The notes beneath the pieces are model-generated. The model searched no databases. It worked only from the letters and a program-made list of their open reading frames with translations, and was not told the DNA's origin. A stretch of 28,216 bases of DNA from JBEKSX01 sp049516635 (GTDB lineage: Bacteria; Bacteroidota; Ignavibacteria; Tepidaquicellales; OLB5): NCBI GenBank assembly GCA_049516635.1, contig JBEKSX010000032.1, positions 1 through 28,216 on the forward strand, given 5' to 3'. Of the stretch, positions 1 to 8,318 are shown piece after piece (position 1 is the first letter of the stretch; each line of letters opens with the position of its first letter). The position numbers and the translations under genes were made by a program.

Positions 1-1943
1 TTAACTATCGCATAATCCGTCGGTATTACGGATGAATCAACGGTTTTGGTTCTGTATATCCTGTATCTTTTTACACTTCCCCCTCTGAGCATATCCGGTT
101 CCTGGTTATGCTTCCACGTTAGCTTTGGGTACGATATATTGTTAACACAAATCGTAAGCTGCACCTGCAGACCCATTGGTTTTGATGGAGGGGTAAGAGC
201 CAGAATAGTGCTTTCAGTAAATCCACCCTGCCCCGCTTTATATATCTTCAACTTGGCGGTATTTGTACCGGCATCGAGTGAATCGTACCAGATAAATATA
301 CCTGAATAATTATTATTCCAATCCTTAGTGGAAGGACTCGAATAAGGGGAAAAAATTTCATTGTATCCTATGTTCCACGGGTCCCACCTGTCACCAAGCT
401 GGTCCCTCGATGTCCAGATTTCATTGTGATTGGTATACATCCTGTCCGTACCGTCTGTATTAAGGTCTGAATTCTTTCTACCGATGTTGAACCATGAATA
501 AGCGCTTTTCCCGTCAGCAGACTGCAGATTTCCTTTAGACCTATCGTTATCATAGCTGATGCCTGTCCTTACATAATATTCTACCAGCTGTTCATTGCTC
601 CAGTCCGGATGCTGATACCCCTGCTGTGTCCATGAATAGAGTCCATCCGCACATTCCTGATCTATATCGGTAGGATATGTATATCCTCCGGGTGTATGAT
701 AAATGTAAATTCCCTTACCATACTCGGGATTAATGTTACGGTAAGGACTTCCGTGTGCAGTATCACCCCACATAATCTTATCATAGAGCGAAACTTTTCT
801 GCGGTTCGCTATAAGGAAAAACTCATCTGTCCCGTTAACAGGAACCTGCAGAACCTGACCGTTTATGTTATTATCTCTAGAAGAAAAATCACCGAGCTGA
901 TAGTTGGGGTTGTTATAATTGACCGCAATGGGCTGCATATATCCCATTTTAATTGTTTCCCACGGACTTAATTCTTCATCAACTCCGTATGGGGCACCAC
1001 TCCCGCTCATCTTCCCGTAGTTCATGTGGCTGCACCCGAAAAGATAATGTCCGTGCTCGTGCTCCGAGAAGCTCACCATTCCGGTTCTATCCAGAGGCGA
1101 GTATGATGCGTAATTGTTTTCCCCCTCGGTACCCATGTAACCGGGTGTCAATGTTATGCCCGAAGCCATCTGGCTTGTTGTTCCCCCGTTAATATAAATA
1201 TGATGAAGTGTATCTATCAGGAAATTATCACCCTGCGTTTCACTGTAATCGAGCGATGCGTTCCCTCCCGAAGGCAAACCGAGCAGAGGTGCATGGGTTC
1301 TGTGGACTTTATATATCATATCCACATAACCGTCGGGCTGATAAGCGAAATAATAACCCGAGGCATCATTAACAACCTTCCACCTGTCAAATTCACGCCA
1401 GTCGATAGTGCCTAGTGCACAGAGTTTCCTGTAAATCTCGTCGTTTATTCTGTGAATACCGCCGATATTCTGATAATACTGATAATCGTGGTCAAGTATT
1501 ATTGAATATGGTTTGCCAACCACATGAAAATGTCCGCGCGATTGTTCCATCCAGAAATCGCTCACTAATTCAGTAGACTCTGAATACGTGTCCCACCAAT
1601 CACCGTTCATAGGAGTTTTTTTGGATTGTGAAATTATTGTATTCAGATATGTTGGCGGACTGCCTGCAGGCCAACAATCAGTATTAGGGTAAGGTTCATC
1701 TGCAAACTGAACGAAAACAATTAGAATCGGGAAGTATGCATCTGAAGGAACTCCGTTATAATCCGTTCTTTCAGGTTTTAAATAACCGCCAAAAGTCGGT
1801 GTAATAAGAATGTTGTGTTGATTATTCCCGTTAACCTGGCAAGTATATATATGTGGATTCGGAACCTGAGAATACGAATAGTTCGAAATGAATAAGAGAA
1901 ATTCAATTAGAAACAGAACGAACTTCAATAATCTAGAATGCAA
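1..1943 (-). CDS. Secreted M6-like zinc metalloprotease with FnIII-like tail (partial, C-terminus off the left edge)
   Basis: An open frame of about 647 codons runs from a TTG start to the left edge without a stop. The N-terminus is a signal peptide: MHSRLLKFVLFLIEFLLF, then a likely cut after SYSQ. A mature segment with FPILIVFVQFAD follows. The zinc motif HEHGHYLFGCSH lies at residues 295-306, followed by a possible Met-turn region (YGKMSGSG). The later segments DEFFLIANRR and GKGIYIYHT resemble the FLIENRQ and GLLIYHVD blocks of M6 (immune inhibitor A-like) peptidases. From about residue 580 the sequence (PPSKPMGLQV...KLTW...YRIYRT) looks like the start of a fibronectin type III domain. 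It probably cleaves extracellular protein. The end is missing, so a T9SS sorting domain can only be guessed. There is no in-frame ATG near the start; the TTG at 1928 (MKFVLFL) is the alternative. The M6 assignment is by motif memory, not by a search. Confidence 0.82.
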   Translation of the reverse strand, partial: MHSRLLKFVLFLIEFLLFISNYSYSQVPNPHIYTCQVNGNNQHNILITPTFGGYLKPERTDYNGVPSDAYFPILIVFVQFADEPYPNTDCWPAGSPPTYLNTIISQSKKTPMNGDWWDTYSESTELVSDFWMEQSRGHFHVVGKPYSIILDHDYQYYQNIGGIHRINDEIYRKLCALGTIDWREFDRWKVVNDASGYYFAYQPDGYVDMIYKVHRTHAPLLGLPSGGNASLDYSETQGDNFLIDTLHHIYINGGTTSQMASGITLTPGYMGTEGENNYASYSPLDRTGMVSFSEHEHGHYLFGCSHMNYGKMSGSGAPYGVDEELSPWETIKMGYMQPIAVNYNNPNYQLGDFSSRDNNINGQVLQVPVNGTDEFFLIANRRKVSLYDKIMWGDTAHGSPYRNINPEYGKGIYIYHTPGGYTYPTDIDQECADGLYSWTQQGYQHPDWSNEQLVEYYVRTGISYDNDRSKGNLQSADGKSAYSWFNIGRKNSDLNTDGTDRMYTNHNEIWTSRDQLGDRWDPWNIGYNEIFSPYSSPSTKDWNNNYSGIFIWYDSLDAGTNTAKLKIYKAGQGGFTESTILALTPPSKPMGLQVQLTICVNNISYPKLTWKHNQEPDMLRGGSVKRYRIYRTKTVDSSVIPTDYAIV

Positions 1944-2274
1944 AACAGTATTATGTTAATTCCGTAAAAGCATTATAATATTTATTAATCAAGTATTATG
2001 CCAAGTTCATGAAATAATATATTTCATAGAAATTTTTATAAATGCAGAAAAAACAGTAATTATTATGAATATTACACGTATTAAGTTACCTTGTATTATT
2101 AGCTGGAACAGGTTATTGTAGAATCTTTGGACATTATTGAGTAAAAAACGGTAAAGAATTAACTGAGATTAAGTTATAGTACTGATTTCACATATTTTAT
2201 GTGAGCTGATACTAAAATAAATGTGTATAATAAATAATTGCAGGAATTCCGATTAGCTTAACCTTAAATAAAAA
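1944..2274. other. AT-rich intergenic region
   Basis: No convincing gene is seen. A small palindrome ATGAAAT-N5-ATTTCAT lies at 2009-2027. The promoter of the metalloprotease gene should be near the left end of this stretch, but I found no clean TTG-N20-TAnnTTTG match. Confidence 0.5.
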
Positions 2275-2386
2275 GGTCAGGACCGGAGTTTCATGCCCAC
2301 AGAACAAGGTGTTTCACCTCCACCTGAAGCAAGGATAAACAGTAATTAAGGATTATTTAGTTCTTTGAGGACCCCGATACCTGACC
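2275..2386 (-). ncRNA. Candidate structured RNA of about 112 nt (6S-like shape, unassigned)
   Basis: The ends form a closing stem on the minus strand. GGTCAGG (2386-2380) pairs with CCTGACC (2281-2275). After one bulged base, a second 7-bp helix joins 2378-2372 with 2288-2282. Two positions in that helix are mismatches when read on the plus strand but G-U pairs on the minus strand, which favours minus-strand RNA. Inside, AGAAC (2364-2360) can pair with GTTCT (2305-2301), and an apical hairpin AGGTG-AAA-CACCT spans 2319-2307. A T-run (TTTTTATTT) follows the closing stem. A long closing helix, an open middle and a tip hairpin at this length recall 6S RNA of Bacteroidota. It could equally be an elaborate 3' UTR or terminator of the bactofilin operon, which ends at 2412. 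Confidence 0.45.
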
Positions 2387-2411
2387 AAATAAATAATTAA
2401 CTTCTATCTTC

Positions 2412-2843
2412 TTATGCAGCGTTCGTTTCAGCTATTTCAGGTACGTTTGCAGGTTCTGTATGAACGTTCTCGTTCATAGAACACCTGCCGTTGAACATAC
2501 TCCCGAGCTCTGTGATCAAATGGGTCACGCTGATATCGCCGTTGATCGCAGATCCTTTTTTCAGTTCAAGTTTCTGTGCTTCGATATTTCCGTCAACAAT
2601 GCCGTAAATAGCCACTTCGGAAGCGCAAATATTTCCGATAACCCTTCCCTGTATGCCGATAATTATACCGCTTTCACCCGTTAGATCACCTTTCACAGTG
2701 CCGTCTATTCGTGTAAACGTAGGAATATAAAAATTACCTTCGACTTTACAGCCTTCACCTATTAACGTCTTTATATCTTTTGATGTGCTCTTGTTTATCA
2801 CAGGAGCTTCCATATCTTTTGTTTTTTCTTTGCCGCCAAACAT
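2412..2843 (-). CDS. Bactofilin (polymer-forming cytoskeletal protein)
   Basis: This 143-residue protein has a short polar N-terminus and a central bactofilin domain (roughly residues 25-120). The domain is made of repeated short beta strands typical of the family, seen in VEGNFYIPTFTRIDGTVKGD, GRVIGNICASEVAIYGIVDG and KKGSAINGDISV. Bactofilins form filaments of right-handed beta helices on the inner face of the membrane and position cell-wall enzymes. The gene lies 12 bp downstream of an M23 peptidase gene in the same direction. That pairing matches the CcmA/Csd1 type of cell-shape module known from Helicobacter, so a role in localised peptidoglycan trimming is likely. The domain call is firm; the partner role is inferred from context. 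Confidence 0.9.
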   Translation of the reverse strand: MFGGKEKTKDMEAPVINKSTSKDIKTLIGEGCKVEGNFYIPTFTRIDGTVKGDLTGESGIIIGIQGRVIGNICASEVAIYGIVDGNIEAQKLELKKGSAINGDISVTHLITELGSMFNGRCSMNENVHTEPANVPEIAETNAA

Positions 2844-2855
2844 GCAGCACCTCCC

Positions 2856-3683
2856 TTAGTATATTTTTAAAAATGGATACGGGTCTATGTCGATCCCGTC
2901 TTTTCTGATTTCATAATGAACATGAGGACCCGTAGATCTTCCTGTTGAGCCTAGATATCCTATTACATCACCGGCTTTGACCTTTTCACCGCAGTTCACA
3001 TTGACACCCGAAAGATGCCCATATAGGGTTGAGAGTCCATGATCGTGATCGATGACAACTGCCAGTCCATATCCTGCATACCAGTCGCTTTTTACAACAA
3101 TTCCATCTGCTGTGGCATATACCTTATCGCCCACTGCGCCTTTAAAATCCACACCCGGATGAAATTCACCGCTGCTGCCTCCGAAAGGATTAAAACGATA
3201 ACCGTATCCTGAGCTGATCTCACCGTTATACGGATAGCCTAGAGGCAGTTTTTCGAGCTTATTAAGAAATATCTCAGACTGCTCTTCGAAATAAGATATT
3301 TTCGTAAGATCACCGTTATGACCTTGAGCAATTTCACCGCCGGTATTCAGACTGTGAAGCACACCTCGGGATTGAAGATAACTGTGTATCTCGGACAGGT
3401 TGTTATCAATATTATTTAGTTTTTGTTTAAGCTTCAAGCTGTCAATAAGATCAACTTCTTTGTTTATATGAAACAGCCTGTCAGCTAGATTTAAGTTCTC
3501 GATTTCAATATGATTAATGTGCATGAAAATAAATGTTAATCCGGCAAATGATAATAATAGGACTGCAACAGCTGCTGCTGCGTACCTGTAAAAATGTTTG
3601 ATAAAATGTGTATGGATATTTAAAGATCTTACTTTATTTTCATCATAACCGATGAACAAAATAGTAGTTTTTTTGTTATCCAT
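2856..3683 (-). CDS. Membrane-anchored M23 (LytM-type) peptidoglycan endopeptidase
   Basis: The protein has 275 residues. A short cytoplasmic N-terminus is followed by one membrane helix (about 35-55), a probable coiled-coil linker (about 58-105), and a C-terminal M23 domain (about 155-275). All the expected metal and catalytic residues are present: H175 and D179 in FHPGVDF, H223 in TLYGHLS, and H254 and H256 in GPHVHYE. It is therefore probably an active zinc endopeptidase that cuts peptide cross-links in the periplasm. It is transcribed ahead of the bactofilin gene with a 12-bp gap, suggesting that the two act together in cell-shape control. A long inverted repeat lies 46-84 bp upstream of its ATG. 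Confidence 0.92.
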   Translation of the reverse strand: MDNKKTTILFIGYDENKVRSLNIHTHFIKHFYRYAAAAVAVLLLSFAGLTFIFMHINHIEIENLNLADRLFHINKEVDLIDSLKLKQKLNNIDNNLSEIHSYLQSRGVLHSLNTGGEIAQGHNGDLTKISYFEEQSEIFLNKLEKLPLGYPYNGEISSGYGYRFNPFGGSSGEFHPGVDFKGAVGDKVYATADGIVVKSDWYAGYGLAVVIDHDHGLSTLYGHLSGVNVNCGEKVKAGDVIGYLGSTGRSTGPHVHYEIRKDGIDIDPYPFLKIY

Positions 3684-3728
3684 GCAGTTAAGTTTTGCGG
3701 TGTACTTTAATTACTTTTTTAATTAAGT

Positions 3729-3767
3729 AATTCTATTTGGAAGATGCAGAATCTGCCAAATAGAATT
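3729..3767. repeat. Strong inverted repeat upstream of the M23-bactofilin pair
   Basis: AATTCTATTTGG (3729-3740) is perfectly complementary to CCAAATAGAATT (3756-3767). The 15-base loop can form a further AGAT/ATCT helix. No T-run follows on either side, so this is not a standard terminator. It lies in the likely 5' leader of the M23 gene and could be an operator or an mRNA element. Confidence 0.55.
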
Positions 3768-3980
3768 TATCATAGAAAATAGGAATAAATTTTTTTAGTA
3801 ACAACGATTTAATCAATAGTTAAAAAGAATATTCGAATTAGTATGTAACTGCTTTATAGATAGAAAGATAACTAATGATTATAAAGTTCTAGATTAAGGT
3901 CTTTTAACTAGATAATTCTTTTTTTTAAATTATTTTCAAATGAAAATGATTTTTGTGTAAATGTTTATTTTTGAAATGGA

Positions 3981-4451
3981 TCAATATAAAAATGGAATTA
4001 ATTTTTTTGTCTTTGTTTGATATGAAGAATACTCAGGATACTTTTTGAGCAGCTGCTTTTCTTCAAAATTTATCTTAATAACAAAGAAAAATGATATTAA
4101 TATGTTCAATAAGGTTGTATAGTAAGCTGTGTAATAAAGTGAAAATCCTATCAACCCTAAAAGCGCACCAAGATACATCGGGTGCCTCACAACGGAATAG
4201 ATCCCGCCTGTTCTCAGCTTCGCAGAATCCCTGGGAACCGGGTTAGCCGTTATTAACTGGTTGAAATTTGTGAACGCAGTGATCATTATTACACCACAGG
4301 CAACTATTAGTATGATCGAAATAATATTTATCACAGGGATCTGTGTCCTTTTATAGCTATTATATTCAAAAAATGATGAGACTATAATGATGAATCCAAG
4401 TGTAAATTGAATTACGGTAAATATTCGACCTTTCGTAATTTCAGAGATCAT
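3981..4451 (-). CDS. Isoprenylcysteine/phospholipid methyltransferase-like membrane protein
   Basis: This 156-residue integral membrane protein has about four hydrophobic segments (near residues 10-26, 40-60, 92-108 and 110-125). The C-terminal half carries the signature of the PEMT/ICMT family: GIYSVVRHPMYLG, which binds S-adenosylmethionine with the helical region after it, and a terminal EEKQLLKKYPEYSSYQ block. Family members methylate isoprenylated cysteines, phospholipids or other small lipophilic substrates. The substrate here cannot be told from sequence. It lies 79 bp downstream of polA on the same strand. A TAATTTTG -7-like box (4491-4484) in the gap lacks a matching -33 element. Confidence 0.8.
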   Translation of the reverse strand: MISEITKGRIFTVIQFTLGFIIIVSSFFEYNSYKRTQIPVINIISIILIVACGVIMITAFTNFNQLITANPVPRDSAKLRTGGIYSVVRHPMYLGALLGLIGFSLYYTAYYTTLLNILISFFFVIKINFEEKQLLKKYPEYSSYQTKTKKLIPFLY

Positions 4452-4530
4452 TCGAATTACTGATTAGATCTTTGTTTGAAATGCAAAATTAACTGTTACC
4501 CGATATTAGGAGTGAAGATAAACATTAAAA

Positions 4531-7368
4531 TCACGTATGAGCATCGTACCAGTTCTCGCCTTCTCCTATATCTATGTCTATTGGAACATCAAGTTTTAAT
4601 GCGTGTTTCATTTTATTCTCAACTATTCGCTCTACTTCATTAATTTCATCCTTATCGCAGTCGAAAACAAGTTCATCATGCACCTGCAGTATCATCTTGG
4701 TTCTCATTTTTTCCTTGCTGAACTCATCGAATATATTGATCATGGCTATCTTTATCATATCAGCCGCTGTACCCTGAACCGGCATATTGATAGCAATACG
4801 CTCATCCCTTTGCCGCACTACGGCATTTTTGTTGTTTATATTAGGAAGGTACCTTCTTCTGCCTGCCAGGGTCTCGGTATAACCTTTCTCTCTAGCGAAC
4901 GTTTTTGTTTTTTCAAGCCACTCATTTATTTTTGTATATTCACCGAAGTAAGCCTGGATTATCTCACGTGCTTCATTCTGGTCAATGTTCAGCCGTGATG
5001 ATAGTCCGAAAGCCTGAATGCCGTATATAATGCCGAAATTCACTTCTTTTGCTTTACGCCTCATATTAGCGTCAACCTTTTCCGGCTTCACATGGAAAAT
5101 CTTTGCCGCTGTCTCTCTGTGTATGTCTCTTTTCCTCTCAAATGCTTTAATCATATTTTCATCCTGTGCAAGGTGTGAGAGTATACGAAGCTCAATCTGC
5201 GAATAATCCGCCGAAAGAATTATGTTACCCCTTTTCTCCGGCACAAAAGCCTTACGGAGTTTGCGGCCTATCTCTGTCCTGATGGGTATATTCTGAAGAT
5301 TCGGATTAGTACTGGATAACCGTCCGGTTGCGGCAACGGTCTGGTTGAAAGATGTATGTACCCTGCCGGTATTCTTATTAATAATTTTTAATAAACCTTC
5401 CGTATATGTAGTTCGGAGCTTCATCACTGTCCTGTAATCCAGAAGCTTAACGGCTATCGGATGCACCTCGCTCAATTCTTCAAGTACACTGGTATCGGTT
5501 GAGAATCCTGTTTTTATTTTCCTTGTGGGTGAAAGTTTGAGCTTATTGAACAATATTTCACTAAGCTGTTTAGGTGAGTTTATATTGAACTCTTCACCTG
5601 CAGATTTATAAATTTCTTTCTCAAGCTTCTTCTCTATTCCTGCCAGTTCTACGTTCATATCTTTCAATATCTTTTCATCCACTTTTACCCCGTTGAATTC
5701 CATATCTGTAAGAACTTCGATCAAAGGAAATTCGATCTCATTGCAGAGGTTATCCAGACTGATCTTCTTCAGTTCATATTCTAAACGGTGATACAGACGT
5801 AAGGTCACGTCCGCATCTTCAGCGGCATAATCGGAAGCAATTTTATAAGGCACTTGATCCATTGTAATATGCTGACTGCCCTTGCCTATCAATTCTTCGA
5901 TGGGAACACAATGATAATTAATATAAGCTTCTGACAGATAGTCCATTTTGTAAGTCGACTCTGGTCTTAGTACGTATGCAGCAATCATGGTATCAAAACC
6001 GACGTTCTCCAGATTAACACCGTATTTCCTCATTACCAGCATATCGTATTTGATATTTTGCCCTATCTTTCGAATAGATCTGTTTTCCAGTTCCGGTTTC
6101 ACATACTTTATAACTGTGTCAAGATCCAATTCCGGTAATGTATCGCTACCCCGTTTACTCTTTGGACCGACCTGTTTACCGAAAAGGTCTGTATCCGATT
6201 TTTCTTTGAACAATATCGGTATATAAAAGGCTTCAGCTTCATTATATGAGAATGACATTCCTACGAGCTCAGCATCCAGAGGATCTTCCGATGTTGTTTC
6301 GGTATCAAAAGCAAATTCATCAACCGTTTTCAGCTTATCGGTGAGCTTTTTTAGGTCATTTTCGGTCTTTATTGTATAATATTTGTGAGGAAATGTTTTT
6401 ATATCTTCAAGTTTTTCAGATGATAATTCAATCTCTTTTTCACCAGGTTCTACAGATACTGCCTGGATATTGATAGATTGCTCTGTTCCTTGAAGCTTTT
6501 TGAGCAATGACTTAAATCCCAGTCCGGAAAACAGCTTTTCGAGCAATGCTACATTTTTATCCGATAATGTCATCTCATGGAAATCAAGCTTAAGGGGAAT
6601 GTTCGTATCGATGGTTACCAGTTCCTTCGACAGGAACGCTTCCTTTTTATAGGTCAGGAGATTTTCTTTTAACTTTGGTTTTGATATCTTGTCAATGTTC
6701 TTATATAGGTTTTCTAATGATTTAAATTCTTTTATCAACGCCACGGCAGTTTTTTCACCTATCCCTTTAACACCTGGAACATTATCGACTTTATCGCCTA
6801 TCAATGCAAGCACTTCGATGACGTGTTCAGGCGCAACTCCAAACCTCTCTTTTACCTGTTCTACACCGATAACTTCGACATCTGTCACGCGGTTGCCTCC
6901 GGCACTTCTTGAGGGCTTATATATCCTGATATTTTTATTCACGAGCTGCATGAAATCTTTATCCGGAGAAACTATGAAGCTCCACACACCTTCTTTTTCG
7001 GCTACCTTAACAAGAGTTCCTATAATATCATCAGCTTCGAACCCGGGGAGTTCAATCATAGGAATATTATAAGCACCGATTATCTCTTTTATCGGACCTA
7101 TCTGGGGAATTAGGTCATCGGGCATTGCTTGCCTTGTACCTTTGTACTCCTTGTATTTCTTATGCCTGAAGGTCGGTTCCTCTGTATCGAAAGCAACACC
7201 AATGAAATCAGGATTTTCATCCTGCAGAATCTTATTGAGAGCATTGATAAAACCGAAAATAGCAGACGTATTCATCCCCTTCGAGTTGATCAGAGGTGTT
7301 CTGATCATCGAAAAGTAGGCTCTATATGTTAGAGCCATCCCATCGAGTAAAAACAAACGTTTAGCCAT
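4531..7368 (-). CDS. polA: DNA polymerase I
   Basis: This is a 945-residue, three-domain enzyme for Okazaki-fragment processing and repair synthesis. The 5' nuclease domain comes first (DGMALTYRAYF, PGFEADDIIG, SPDKDFMQLV, GDKVDNVPGVKGIGEKTA). It is followed by a 3'-5' proofreading domain with all three exonuclease motifs intact: FAFDTETT, GQNIKYD and YAAEDAD. The polymerase domain follows with motif A (SADYSQIELR), motif B (RRKAKEVNFGIIYG, Phe before the Tyr) and motif C (LQVHDELVFD). Many bacterial PolA proteins have lost proofreading, but this one appears to keep it. I chose the ATG at 7368 (MAKRLFLLDG) over a TTG at 7377, because that TTG lies inside the -7 promoter box. Confidence 0.97.
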   Translation of the reverse strand: MAKRLFLLDGMALTYRAYFSMIRTPLINSKGMNTSAIFGFINALNKILQDENPDFIGVAFDTEEPTFRHKKYKEYKGTRQAMPDDLIPQIGPIKEIIGAYNIPMIELPGFEADDIIGTLVKVAEKEGVWSFIVSPDKDFMQLVNKNIRIYKPSRSAGGNRVTDVEVIGVEQVKERFGVAPEHVIEVLALIGDKVDNVPGVKGIGEKTAVALIKEFKSLENLYKNIDKISKPKLKENLLTYKKEAFLSKELVTIDTNIPLKLDFHEMTLSDKNVALLEKLFSGLGFKSLLKKLQGTEQSINIQAVSVEPGEKEIELSSEKLEDIKTFPHKYYTIKTENDLKKLTDKLKTVDEFAFDTETTSEDPLDAELVGMSFSYNEAEAFYIPILFKEKSDTDLFGKQVGPKSKRGSDTLPELDLDTVIKYVKPELENRSIRKIGQNIKYDMLVMRKYGVNLENVGFDTMIAAYVLRPESTYKMDYLSEAYINYHCVPIEELIGKGSQHITMDQVPYKIASDYAAEDADVTLRLYHRLEYELKKISLDNLCNEIEFPLIEVLTDMEFNGVKVDEKILKDMNVELAGIEKKLEKEIYKSAGEEFNINSPKQLSEILFNKLKLSPTRKIKTGFSTDTSVLEELSEVHPIAVKLLDYRTVMKLRTTYTEGLLKIINKNTGRVHTSFNQTVAATGRLSSTNPNLQNIPIRTEIGRKLRKAFVPEKRGNIILSADYSQIELRILSHLAQDENMIKAFERKRDIHRETAAKIFHVKPEKVDANMRRKAKEVNFGIIYGIQAFGLSSRLNIDQNEAREIIQAYFGEYTKINEWLEKTKTFAREKGYTETLAGRRRYLPNINNKNAVVRQRDERIAINMPVQGTAADMIKIAMINIFDEFSKEKMRTKMILQVHDELVFDCDKDEINEVERIVENKMKHALKLDVPIDIDIGEGENWYDAHT

Positions 7369-7374
7369 ATTGTA

Positions 7375-7406
7375 CAAAAGTAATTATACTGTATATCTAA
7401 ATCAAT
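7375..7406 (-). promoter_or_regulatory. polA promoter, Bacteroidota type
   Basis: On the minus strand ATTG (7406-7403), a 20-bp spacer and TACTTTTG (7382-7375) fit the -33 TTG / -7 TAnnTTTG consensus exactly. Transcription would begin almost at the polA ATG, giving a very short leader or none. Confidence 0.65.
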
Positions 7407-7440
7407 TAATTTATTAAGATTCGCAATATTTTTATATAAA

Positions 7441-7745
7441 TCGCATTCAGGGGTACCCCCATCCATTACTTAAGTAACGCCAAGGAATAAGGACTCTCAG
7501 AATCGCCACTTTTTGGGTACTTAAGTAATGACTGCTTAGAACTTCTTAATAATGAATTGGTCAAATTGTGAATTTTTCAATTTATTGATAATTGAAAATT
7601 GTCCAAAGGACTCCTTCGGAGAACATTGTTAATTGAAGGTACCCCCCCTAACTTAAGTTACCCTTGATTCAAAAATATTGAAATTAATAACAGGGAACAG
7701 CATATTTTAAAAATTTAAGTTAGGGTAACTTAGTTACCCTGGTCA
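7441..7745. repeat. Two diverged copies of an inverted-repeat element upstream of polA
   Basis: Copy 1 has the palindrome GGGGTACCCC (7450-7459), then CATTACTTAAGTAAC (about 7465-7478), with an inverted counterpart GTACTTAAGTAATG at 7517-7530. Copy 2 has GGTACCCCCCC (7639-7648), then CTAACTTAAGTTACCC (7648-7663), with an inverted counterpart TTAAGTTAG at 7715-7723 followed by a perfect hairpin AGGGTAAC-TTA-GTTACCCT (7722-7740). The shared order GTACCCCC then ACTTAAGTWAC, each with a reversed partner about 50-65 bp on, suggests duplicated REP/MITE-like elements. Between them is AT-rich filler with a small hairpin, CTCC-TTC-GGAG (near 7610-7622). Confidence 0.55.
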
Positions 7746-7824
7746 TAAAAACATACTAAAAATGAAATTATTATATATATTAAAATTCATTAGTAAAACT
7801 TAGAATTACAAAGATAATATATAA

Positions 7825-7870
7825 ATCTGCATTAATCAAGGTAATTATTCTTGCATATCTGCATTAATCA
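7825..7870. repeat. 14-bp direct repeat
   Basis: ATCTGCATTAATCA occurs at 7825-7838 and again at 7857-7870, 32 bp apart, in non-coding AT-rich DNA. There are only two copies, and their purpose is unknown. Confidence 0.5.
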
Positions 7871-7964
7871 GACTAAATTATATATTAAATAGTTTACTAA
7901 TAAAATAATCCAAAAATTAAGAATATTCTTTGAAATGAAAATAAATGTAGCAAAAATTAATTTA

Positions 7965-7995
7965 TTGATTTATTGCTGAAGTTAGTTTATGTTTA
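7965..7995 (+). promoter_or_regulatory. Putative promoter of the 80-residue exported protein
   Basis: TTG (7965-7967), a 20-bp spacer and TATGTTTA (7988-7995) match TTG-N20-TAnnTTTG at all but the last base. The gene's ATG is at 8000, so the message would be leaderless. Confidence 0.4.
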
Positions 7996-7999
7996 AGTA

Positions 8000-8242
8000 A
8001 TGAAAAGAATACTCTTAATATTAATGCTTCTTTTTTTGTTTAACCTTGCTACACCGGGGAATAATGTGCTTTCTCCGCGTTTGAGGCATTATATAGAATA
8101 TTCGCAGGGAGTAAATAAAAGAGATGTATCCGATGATGAGATTCTGAAGAAAAAGCTTGTTCTGTATCTAAGGTTAGAATTGATGAGAATGAAAATTGAA
8201 TACATCGACATGGCATATAACCTCTCATTCAACACAAGCTGA
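8000..8242 (+). CDS. Small exported protein of unknown function
   Basis: The protein has 80 residues and I do not recognise a family. Residues 1-19 (MKRILLILMLLFLFNLATPG) form a clear signal peptide. The mature part of about 60 residues is charged and looks helical (ILKKKLVLYLRLELMRMKIEYIDMAYNL). It stands alone on the plus strand between polA and the convergent gmhA, with its own promoter-like sequence. A signal peptide plus a sensible promoter makes it likely to be real, although short ORFs can arise by chance. Confidence 0.6.
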   Translation: MKRILLILMLLFLFNLATPGNNVLSPRLRHYIEYSQGVNKRDVSDDEILKKKLVLYLRLELMRMKIEYIDMAYNLSFNTS

Positions 8243-8318
8243 CAGAAGAATAATTTACAACCGCTGATTTACAATCCTTCCTTTTCTTTTCATTCCTCAG
8301 TATGAAACAATTACATAA

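Noticed and set aside
368..553. Minus-strand ORF of 61 codons
   Set aside because: It lies in another frame inside the metalloprotease gene, which has strong motifs; the short ORF has none.
2275..2300. Resemblance of plus-strand GTCAGGACCGGAG to the SRP RNA signature
   Set aside because: The following GGAAGCAGC block is absent, and the base pairing favours the minus strand.
7369..7377. TTG start 9 bp upstream for polA
   Set aside because: The codon overlaps the -7 promoter box, and the conserved protein begins at MAKRLFLLDG from the ATG at 7368.
7825..7870. Direct repeat as a possible CRISPR
   Set aside because: There are only two 14-bp copies, no further units and no cas genes nearby.
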